A stretch of 64,000 nt of DNA from Streptomyces sp. NBC_00513 (GTDB taxonomy: Bacteria; Actinomycetota; Actinomycetes; Streptomycetales; Streptomycetaceae). Below the pieces are notes generated by a model that saw only the letters and a list, made by a program, of their open reading frames with translations, did no database searches and was not told the DNA's origin. The position numbers and the translations under genes were made by a program. This document shows, in pieces, positions 16,925 through 23,604 of the stretch (positions are counted from its first letter, which is position 1; each line of letters begins with the position of its first letter). The stretch is taken from positions 2,480,001 to 2,544,000 of the forward strand of contig NZ_CP107845.1 of NCBI RefSeq assembly GCF_041431415.1, written 5' to 3'.

Positions 16925-17637
16925 CGAACTCCTCACTGCGGCGGTTCGCCCGCCGCGAGTGGGGGCCCCTGTTCTGGACGATCCGGGACTCGCTCGCCCG
17001 CGAGAAGTGGCGGGCGATCCCGATGACCCTCGGCGCGGTCTGTCTGACCTCGGTCTTCCAGATCGTCCAGAACACCTCATGGGGCTTCCAGCCGGTGCAG
17101 GACCTCGGTTCGGTCAAGGCCGTCGACCCGCTCTGGCTGGCGCTGTTGCGCACGCCCCTGTCCCTGTTCGTACCGGCGCTCGACCTGCCGGTGTGGGGGG
17201 CGCTCGCGCAGATCCTGCTGGTCTTCGGGATCTCGGAGATCTGCGTCGGCTGGTGGCGCACCCTGGTGGTCGGCTACGTGGCCACCCTCGCCGGCACCAC
17301 GTACGCCCGGATCGGTCTCTCGCTGGGCCCCGACCACCCCTTCGGTCTGCCGGTGTCCGACCGCGTCGTCAACGACACCGGGCCGTCGGCGGCGGTCGTG
17401 GGACTCGCGATCTACGTCTGCTGGCGCTACCGCGCCCACCTCACCGGCGCCCTGGTGATCCTGGTGATGATCGGCGAGGTGCTGATCAAGGACAATCTGG
17501 CGGGCAAGGAGCACCTGGCCGCCATCGCCGCCGTCATGGTGGTGTGCGTGCTGCGCGCGAAGTGGGGGCCGCGGCGCTCCCGGGCCCCGCTGGGGCAACG
17601 CCCGCCGCCCGCGTCGAGCGCACCGCCGGGGGCGTGA
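16921..17637 (+). CDS. Integral membrane protein coupled to the MprF-like gene
   Basis: A 238-residue protein starting at a TTG that overlaps the upstream stop (TTGA), with GGAG eight bases before it. About six helices are seen (MTLGAVCLTSVFQIV, ILLVFGISEICVGWW, LVVGYVATLAGTTY, AVVGLAIYVCWRY, ALVILVMIGEVL and a last one near residue 205). The layout recalls rhomboid-like membrane proteins, but I see no catalytic Ser/His pair. Overlap implies translational coupling and a joint role with the lipid-modifying enzyme, possibly transport or quality control of modified lipid. Confidence 0.78.
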   Translation: MTNSSLRRFARREWGPLFWTIRDSLAREKWRAIPMTLGAVCLTSVFQIVQNTSWGFQPVQDLGSVKAVDPLWLALLRTPLSLFVPALDLPVWGALAQILLVFGISEICVGWWRTLVVGYVATLAGTTYARIGLSLGPDHPFGLPVSDRVVNDTGPSAAVVGLAIYVCWRYRAHLTGALVILVMIGEVLIKDNLAGKEHLAAIAAVMVVCVLRAKWGPRRSRAPLGQRPPPASSAPPGA

Positions 17638-17674
17638 CGCCTCCGCCTCCGTCCTGCGCCTCGCGGGCAGGCCG

Positions 17675-17680
17675 TACCGT
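17675..17680 (+). promoter_or_regulatory. -10 of a probable leaderless promoter
   Basis: TACCGT ends six bases before the GTG of the histidine kinase gene, with no ribosome site between. Confidence 0.5.
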
Positions 17681-17686
17681 AACGGG

Positions 17687-18907
17687 GTGACGACACACCT
17701 CGGGCCCTTCGCCCCCACCCGGCAGTGGATGCGGGCCCATCCGCTCGCCACCGACGCCGTGCTCGCGCTCGGGGCGCTCGTCTCCATGGTCGTCGGATCG
17801 TTCGCCGATCCCCGCGGGCCGCACGGGCCCACCTTCGGCACCCGCACCCCCGACCCCTTCTCGCTCCTGCTGATGCTCCTGGGCGCCGCCGCCCTCGTGT
17901 TCCGGCGCCGGCACACCCGTGCCGTGCTCGCCGTGACCTGCGCGCTGTCCCTGCTGGAGCTGACCACCGGGGAGCCCCGGGCACCCGTCGTGATGTGCGC
18001 GGTGATCGCCCTGTACACGCTGGCCGCCCGCACCGACCGGCCCACCACCTGGCGGATCGGGCTGCTCACCATGACGGGGCTGACCGGCGTCGCCATGCTG
18101 GCGGGACCACTGCCCTGGTACGCGCAGGAGAACCTCGGGATCTTCGCCTGGACCGGCATGGCCGCCGCCGCCGGCGACGCCGTGCGCAGTCGACGCGCCT
18201 TCGTCGACGCCATCCGGGAACGGGCCGAGCGAGCCGAGCGGACCCGTGACGAGGAGGCCAGGCGCCGGGTCGCCGAGGAGCGGCTGCGGATCGCCCGGGA
18301 CCTGCACGACGTGGTCGCCCACCACATCGCCCTCGTCAACGTGCAGGCGGGGGTGGCCGCGCACGTGATGGACAAGCGCCCCGACCAGGCCAAGGAGGCG
18401 CTGGCCCACGTACGGGACGCCAGCCGCTCGGCGTTGAACGAGCTCCGTGCCACGGTCGGGCTGCTGCGCCAGTCCGGCGACCCGGAGGCGCCGACCGAGC
18501 CCGCGCCGGGGCTGGCCGTGCTGGACGAGCTGACGGACACCTTCCGGCACGCCGGGCTGCCGGTCGAGGTCATCGTGCAGTTGGGGCGGGACGATTCCGC
18601 GCTGCCGGCCGCCGTGGACCTGGCCGCGTACCGGGTGATCCAGGAGGCACTGACCAACGTGCGCAAGCACGCGGGCCCGGGAGCCAGTGCCGAGGTGAGC
18701 GTGGTCCGGGTCGGGGCCTCGGTGGAGGTGACCGTCCTCGACGACGGGGGCACCTCCGCCGACCCGGCCCCGGAACCGGCCGATCCGGGTGGCGGCCACG
18801 GGCTGCTCGGGATGCGCGAGCGGGCGGGCGCGCTGGGCGGGTCCTGCTTCGCGGGCCCCCGGTACGGCGGCGGATACCGGGTCCACGCCATCCTGCCGGT
18901 CTCCTAG
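17687..18907 (+). CDS. NarL-family sensor histidine kinase (orphan)
   Basis: A 406-residue kinase with four or five N-terminal membrane helices (residues ~20-170), a short coiled coil, the HisKA_3 dimerisation domain with phospho-His in RDLHDVVAHH (about residue 207), and an HATPase_c domain (N-box YRVIQEALTNVRKHA; G-box GGGHGLLGMRERAGALGG). This class partners with LuxR-type response regulators, yet none is adjacent; the window's only such regulator is at 6891-7598. The GTG start is preceded by TACCGT at leaderless spacing. The gene converges on the polysaccharide operon. Confidence 0.92.
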   Translation: MTTHLGPFAPTRQWMRAHPLATDAVLALGALVSMVVGSFADPRGPHGPTFGTRTPDPFSLLLMLLGAAALVFRRRHTRAVLAVTCALSLLELTTGEPRAPVVMCAVIALYTLAARTDRPTTWRIGLLTMTGLTGVAMLAGPLPWYAQENLGIFAWTGMAAAAGDAVRSRRAFVDAIRERAERAERTRDEEARRRVAEERLRIARDLHDVVAHHIALVNVQAGVAAHVMDKRPDQAKEALAHVRDASRSALNELRATVGLLRQSGDPEAPTEPAPGLAVLDELTDTFRHAGLPVEVIVQLGRDDSALPAAVDLAAYRVIQEALTNVRKHAGPGASAEVSVVRVGASVEVTVLDDGGTSADPAPEPADPGGGHGLLGMRERAGALGGSCFAGPRYGGGYRVHAILPVS

Positions 18908-18942
18908 CCCGCTCCGGTTCCCTCAGGGGGTGCCGGAGCGGG
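18908..18942. terminator. Shared terminator of the kinase gene and the polysaccharide operon
   Basis: CCCGCTCCGG and CCGGAGCGGG pair across a 15-base loop. The right arm lies in the last codons of the convergent GH114 gene, so the hairpin serves both directions in a very tight junction. Confidence 0.65.
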
Positions 18943-19753
18943 GGCAGACCCTGCGCCAGGCACCCAGGTCGTACTTCTTCTGGAGCGAGCTGAGCTTCGC
19001 CTCCTGCGAGCGGGCGCACCACTCGCCCACCCGACCCTCGTACTCGACGTGGAAGACGGCCTTGCCCGCGTCGGTGAACGGCGCGTACCGGTCGCACTCG
19101 TCGTGTTCCATGCACTGCTCGTTGACCGCGAAGTCGAAGTTCCCGACGAGTTGGGGGATCTGGTCCAGGTCGTTCTTCAGGCCGACCGACAGGCCCCGGT
19201 CGTGGGCCAGCCGGGCGATCAGCCGGTTGTACCTCAACTGGTCGTCGCCGGTCAGCGGGAAGCCCGAGGTGTTGGCGTAGCCGTCCATGTTGTCGGGCTC
19301 CACCGCGTCGAAGCCCTTGCCCCGGCACATGTCGACGCGCTTGGCCATCAGCGGTTCCAGCTCCTTGAGGCGCCGGATGTCCAACCAGCGTTCGCCCTCC
19401 CAGCCGTTGCCCTTGCCGAGCATCGACTTCGGGAAGTCGTCGGCGTCCGGGCGGAAGTCCTCCCAGGCCCCGGTGGAGAGGTAGCAGATCGTCTTGCGTC
19501 CGGCCTTCTTCAGGTCGGCGACCTGCTCCTTGGTCGTGGTGAACCCGTCGACGTCGTACACGGCCGCCTTCACCGAGGTGTCGAGCCTGCCCGAGAGCTG
19601 CCACTGCCAGCTGACCCCCGGCTCGGGCTGCCAGCGCTGCCCCGGCGCCGGGTCGGGCGAGACGTCGTCCGGCTCCGGCACGGTGGTGCACGCGGCGAGC
19701 AGCAGCAGGGGGGCGAGGACCGGCAGGGACCACCGCGGCGGACGGCGGTTCAC
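18923..19753 (-). CDS. GH114 endo-alpha-1,4-polygalactosaminidase lipoprotein
   Basis: A 276-residue secreted lipoprotein: signal peptide with lipobox LLAAC (Cys22), then a GH114 (DUF297) TIM-barrel beginning VSWQWQLSGRLD. The conserved acids expected for catalysis are present: Asp154 in VEPDNMDGY and Glu212 in NEQC. GH114 enzymes, including fungal Ega3, cleave alpha-1,4-linked galactosamine in galactosaminogalactan. The GTG start at 19753 overlaps the upstream stop (GTGA) and has GGAGG at good distance. It is the last gene of the five-gene operon. Probable role: trimming the polymer at the cell surface. Confidence 0.88.
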   Translation of the reverse strand: MNRRPPRWSLPVLAPLLLLAACTTVPEPDDVSPDPAPGQRWQPEPGVSWQWQLSGRLDTSVKAAVYDVDGFTTTKEQVADLKKAGRKTICYLSTGAWEDFRPDADDFPKSMLGKGNGWEGERWLDIRRLKELEPLMAKRVDMCRGKGFDAVEPDNMDGYANTSGFPLTGDDQLRYNRLIARLAHDRGLSVGLKNDLDQIPQLVGNFDFAVNEQCMEHDECDRYAPFTDAGKAVFHVEYEGRVGEWCARSQEAKLSSLQKKYDLGAWRRVCPRSGTP

Positions 19754-20400
19754 GCGGTGGCCTCCAGGGCGTACGGGAGGGTGCCCCACGGGTGCGCGCC
19801 GGTTCCGGGAACCGCGCAGTGCACGGCGGCCCCCCGCTCCCGGGCGAGTTCGGCGGTGGGCGCGCCCGGCGGGACGGCGTACACCAGGTGGCAGAACCGT
19901 CCCGCGGGGTGGTCGGCGGTCCAGGCGGGCACGGCCGCCGCGTCCCGGTAGGCGTCCCAGGGCCCCTCGAAGGTGACCAGCAGGTCCGCGAGTTCGGCGT
20001 ACCCGGGGTGCGGGTGGACGCCGTGGTTGAGGACGACCGTGCGGGCGCCCGCGGCCCGGGCGGCGACCCCGAGCCGACCGTAGTGGGCCAGCAGTTCGGG
20101 GTCGGCGGAGGCCTGGTCGAGGAAGGCCCCGTCGGTGTCGTACCAGTCGCGGTGGCGCAACAGGTCCTGGACGACGGCCGCGTGCGGGCGCCGCCCGTAG
20201 TCGGTGTCGGCGTAACCCAGGACGGGCACCCCGGCTTCGCGCAGCCGTGCGGCGACGGCGGCGAACCGTTCGTCGGGGGCGTCGCCCGGCCCGCTGTCGG
20301 GGTTGAGCACCACCGAGTGCAGGCGGCCCGCGGAGCGGATCAGCAGCTCCCAGGCCTCGGGCTGGTCGGCGGGGTGCTCGTAGAGGGGCACCAGCAGCAT
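19750..20400 (-). CDS. Spherulation-specific family 4 (GH135, Sph3-like) protein
   Basis: A 216-residue protein with the spherulin-4 pattern: LVPLYEHPA at the N-terminus, VVLNPDSGPGD, VLGYADTDYG, the catalytic-region DGAFLDQAS and FEGPW. Sph3 is the GH135 glycosidase needed for fungal galactosaminogalactan. Two oddities: the usual Asp-Glu pair reads Asp85-Gln86 here, and no signal peptide or anchor is visible from either candidate start. The ATG at 20400 has AGAAGGA five bases upstream; the ATG at 20415 has none. It overlaps the GH114 gene by GTGA and follows the membrane protein gene by 41 bases. Confidence 0.8.
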   Translation of the reverse strand: MLLVPLYEHPADQPEAWELLIRSAGRLHSVVLNPDSGPGDAPDERFAAVAARLREAGVPVLGYADTDYGRRPHAAVVQDLLRHRDWYDTDGAFLDQASADPELLAHYGRLGVAARAAGARTVVLNHGVHPHPGYAELADLLVTFEGPWDAYRDAAAVPAWTADHPAGRFCHLVYAVPPGAPTAELARERGAAVHCAVPGTGAHPWGTLPYALEATA

Positions 20401-20441
20401 GTGGTCCTTCTTCATGTCCGTCGGGTACGGGGGCACGTGCG

Positions 20442-21968
20442 TCAGCGGTGGGCCGTGGCCCGACCCAGGAACAGGCAGACCATGGCGGCCAGGGCGGCGG
20501 CCGCCGTGCCCGCCACGACCAGTTGGACGAGCCGCGGCTGCCCGGTCCCGAGGAGCAGGGCCAGGCTCTGGGCGACGGCGGCCGAGGCGCAGACCATCGC
20601 GGCGGGGCGGACCGCGCCGAACGACTGGAGCAGCAGCCCGGTCCACATCACGGCGCCGAGCAGCAGCAGCGTCGCGACGCGCAGGCCGGTCGGCGCGGGG
20701 GCTCCGGGCCACAGCAGGGTCCCGACGACGCCCAGGGCGAGCAGCACCACCAGGTAGGAGGCGAGGCACCGGGTCAGCGTGCCGAGCATCCGGTGTCGGA
20801 ACGCCCGGGGCGAGCGGGCGGCCCGCAGCCCGGCGAGGCTGCCGCTGCGGAACCGGTGGAGCAGCCATTCGGCGGGGCCCATGCTGAGGGTGAGGGCCAC
20901 CGCGGAGGGCGCGGCGACGGCCTCGGCGGGGCCTCCGGCCAGCACCTCGCCGAGGGCGGCGTACAGCACGAGCAGGCCGGTGCCGAGGCCGAACACCCCG
21001 TACGGCACGGAGTCCCCGAGCCGGGGTCCGCGCGGCCGGTACTCCTCCTCGGCCCCGCGCAGCATCCGCCAGCGCACCGGGCCCTCCCCCGGGCCGCGCC
21101 GGGACCAGCCCCGGACGCGGCGCACGGTGGTCCGCACGCCCTCGGCCAGCGGGAGTTCCCGGACGGCGAGGGCGCAGGCGGCCAGCAGCGACACCACGAG
21201 CAGGGTGACGCGCACGGGTACGGGCAGGTCCACGAAGAGGGACAGCACCGCGCCCCCGGCCATCGGCGCGAGCGCGGCGATCAGCATCCGCTCCCGGCCG
21301 AGGACCAGCAGGACGGTGGCGGCTCCGACGTACAGGGCCTGTCCGGCGGCGAACGCGTACGAGAACGGCGGGCCGCCGGGCACCGCCAGCGCGGCGGCGG
21401 TGCCCAGCAGCGCCCCGGCGGGGGCCCCGGCGAGCAGGGTCCGCCCGGCGGCGGCACGGTCGCCGAGGCCGAGCCAGGAGTAGGCCCGGTGGGACAGGGT
21501 CTGGTCCCAGACCCACCCGATCAGTGCCCCGGCGAGCAGGGTCAGCGTCCCGGCGGGCAGCCCCAGCCGGTCCTGGGGGCCCTCCAGCAGGGGTGCGCCG
21601 AGCAGGTAGGCCAGGCCGGGCAGGGCGAAGATCACACCGCGGAGCAGGCAGGCGGTGAGCGAGACCTTCCAGGGGTCGGGGGCGCCCTCGGGCTCCGGGA
21701 AGGAGCGGGGCACCCGGGTGTACAGCTCCTCGGCGAGCGCGAAGGAGTCGTGGCGGCCGTAGGTGAGCCGGATGTACTCGTCGGTCATCCCGTCGGATTC
21801 GAGGATGGCCGCTATCTCGTCCGGGTGGACGGCGGCGGCGATGAACACGTCGAGGCGCTCGGTGAGTTCGTCCATCGGGTCGGCGGCCGGGGGAACCGTC
21901 CGTCGGGGTCGCGGGACGGCGGGCAGCGTGTTGCCGCCCGGGACCTTCAGCCAGAGGGAACCGCTCAC
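20442..21968 (-). CDS. 12-TM membrane protein of the polysaccharide operon (candidate exporter)
   Basis: A 508-residue protein with a ~100-residue N-terminal soluble segment (HPDEIAAILESDGMTDEYIRL) followed by about twelve hydrophobic helices from residue ~105 to the C-terminus. Helix number and position beside a PelF-like glycosyltransferase suggest the export partner, equivalent to PelG or to the membrane part of fungal Gtb3. I see no diagnostic motif, so this rests on context. Start: GTG at 21968 overlaps the GT stop codon (GTGA); a second GTG directly precedes it at 21971. Confidence 0.75.
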   Translation of the reverse strand: MSGSLWLKVPGGNTLPAVPRPRRTVPPAADPMDELTERLDVFIAAAVHPDEIAAILESDGMTDEYIRLTYGRHDSFALAEELYTRVPRSFPEPEGAPDPWKVSLTACLLRGVIFALPGLAYLLGAPLLEGPQDRLGLPAGTLTLLAGALIGWVWDQTLSHRAYSWLGLGDRAAAGRTLLAGAPAGALLGTAAALAVPGGPPFSYAFAAGQALYVGAATVLLVLGRERMLIAALAPMAGGAVLSLFVDLPVPVRVTLLVVSLLAACALAVRELPLAEGVRTTVRRVRGWSRRGPGEGPVRWRMLRGAEEEYRPRGPRLGDSVPYGVFGLGTGLLVLYAALGEVLAGGPAEAVAAPSAVALTLSMGPAEWLLHRFRSGSLAGLRAARSPRAFRHRMLGTLTRCLASYLVVLLALGVVGTLLWPGAPAPTGLRVATLLLLGAVMWTGLLLQSFGAVRPAAMVCASAAVAQSLALLLGTGQPRLVQLVVAGTAAAALAAMVCLFLGRATAHR

Positions 21969-23479
21969 CACAGGCTCCCGTCGGCGGCGAGCTCCTTGTA
22001 CCAGGGGTCCGCGAGCCGCTGGGTCCAGTCGTCGCCCGGGTGGACGGGCAGCAGGGGTTGGCCGGCGAGTTCCCGGTAGATGTGCCGGAAGCCGTCGACG
22101 GACTGGTGGAGGGTGAACTTCTCGACCACCCGCCTGCGCGACATCCGGCCGAGTTCGGCGCGCCGTTCGTCGTCGCGGAGCAGGGCGAGGGTGGCGCGGG
22201 CCATGGTCTCGGGCTCGCGGGGCGGGACGACGAGACCGGTGTCCCCGACGGCCTCGCGTACGCCTCCCACGTCGGTGGAGACCGTGGTGCGGCCGCAGGA
22301 CATGGCCTCGATGATGCTGAAGGGGAAGCCCTCGCTGATGGAGGAGAGCATCACGACGCTGCCGGCGGCGTAGGCCCTCGCGACCTGGTCGATCCGGCCC
22401 TCGTAGGTGATGCCGTCGCCGACGCCGAGTTCGGCGGCGAGCTTCTCCAGGCGGAGCTTGTAGTCCTCGCAGCCCGCCGGGACCGGCCCGAAGAGGCGCA
22501 GCCGCAGGGCGGGGAGTTCCTCGCGCATGAACGCGTACGCGCGGATGAGGGTTTCGAGGTCCTTGATCGGGTCGATGCGGCCGCACCAGCTGAGGGTGGG
22601 GACCTCGGGTTCGGGGCCGGCCTCGGGGAAGGCGTGCGGGTCGACGCCGTTGTAGACGGTGCGGATGCGGTCGGATGCGGCGCCGCCGCGCTCCTCCCAG
22701 CGACGGTTGTACTGGTTGCAGGGGGTGATCAGGTCGGCCTGCCGGTAGCCCTCGGTGTTGAGCTCGCGGTAGAAGCCGAGCATCAACGCCTTCACGGGCC
22801 AGCGCTGTTCGGCGGTGCGGTAGCCCAGGTAGCGCTCGCGCAGGTAGATGCCGTGCTCGGTGAGGAGGAAGGGCACCTGGTCGAGGTATTTGGCGGCGAG
22901 GGCCGGAAGGGTGGCGAGGCCGCTGCTGACGGCGTGGGCGACGCTGTCGGGCGGGATCCGCACGGACAGCGGGCGCAGCGCGTGTTCCAGCAGGTCGGTG
23001 GCGGTGAGCGCGTCGTGGATGGTGGGCGCGGCCTCGGCGGTGACGAGGCCGGGGCGGGTCCAGACGGCCATCAGCAGGCGCAGTACGGACTCGGAGCGCA
23101 GGGCCGGCGCGAGCTTGCCGGCGCGGGCCAGCAGGGCCAGTTCGCGCAGGGATCGCGAGAATCCGCCGTGCCGCGGGTCGAGCAGGGAGAGCAGGAACGT
23201 CTCGTACGTCTCGGTGAAACCTCGGAGGGCCCTGCCGCGCAGTGTCGACCGCAGTCGCCGGGCCGACGGAGGGCCCCAGAGCGGTACGGCGGTGTGCCGG
23301 TAGACGTTGCGCGGCAGTTCCCAGGTGACCGGCTCGCGTCCGGAGCCGGTCAGGGCTATGACGTTGAAGTCGACCTCCGGCATGCCGCGGACCAGTTGGT
23401 CGCACCAGGTGCTGACGCCCCCGTGGACGTGTGGATAGGTGCCTTCGGTGAGCATGGTGACATGACGCCCATGGCTCAT
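21965..23479 (-). CDS. GT4-family glycosyltransferase, PelF-like
   Basis: A 504-residue GT-B enzyme matching PelF in length and pattern: MLTEGTYPHVHGGVSTWC near the N-terminus, HGIYLRERY in the middle, TLSWCGRIDPIKDLETLI at the start of the nucleotide-binding half, and the GT4 E-x7-E motif EGFPFSIIE followed by AMSCGRTTVSTDVGG. PelF polymerises UDP-GalNAc in the cytoplasm. The flanking GH114, GH135 and CE18 genes point to an alpha-1,4-galactosamine-type polymer as product. ATG with GGGGGGACA six bases upstream. It is the second gene of the operon, 125 bases after the deacetylase gene, and overlaps the membrane protein gene. Confidence 0.88.
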   Translation of the reverse strand: MSHGRHVTMLTEGTYPHVHGGVSTWCDQLVRGMPEVDFNVIALTGSGREPVTWELPRNVYRHTAVPLWGPPSARRLRSTLRGRALRGFTETYETFLLSLLDPRHGGFSRSLRELALLARAGKLAPALRSESVLRLLMAVWTRPGLVTAEAAPTIHDALTATDLLEHALRPLSVRIPPDSVAHAVSSGLATLPALAAKYLDQVPFLLTEHGIYLRERYLGYRTAEQRWPVKALMLGFYRELNTEGYRQADLITPCNQYNRRWEERGGAASDRIRTVYNGVDPHAFPEAGPEPEVPTLSWCGRIDPIKDLETLIRAYAFMREELPALRLRLFGPVPAGCEDYKLRLEKLAAELGVGDGITYEGRIDQVARAYAAGSVVMLSSISEGFPFSIIEAMSCGRTTVSTDVGGVREAVGDTGLVVPPREPETMARATLALLRDDERRAELGRMSRRRVVEKFTLHQSVDGFRHIYRELAGQPLLPVHPGDDWTQRLADPWYKELAADGSLW

Positions 23480-23604
23480 GCGGTGTGTCCCCCCAGGACG
23501 GAAAAGGGGCCGGCGCCCGTGGTTCGCGGAGCGCCGGCGCTGGGTGATGCGTGTGCGCGTGCGCGTGCGGTGGAACGGCCGGCCTGACGGAGGCCGGGGG
23601 GAGG

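Noticed and set aside
22040..23587. Long + strand frame over the glycosyltransferase gene
   Set aside because: It reads Gly/Val/Glu-rich repetitive sequence without motifs, while the minus frame is a clear GT4 enzyme with E-x7-E.
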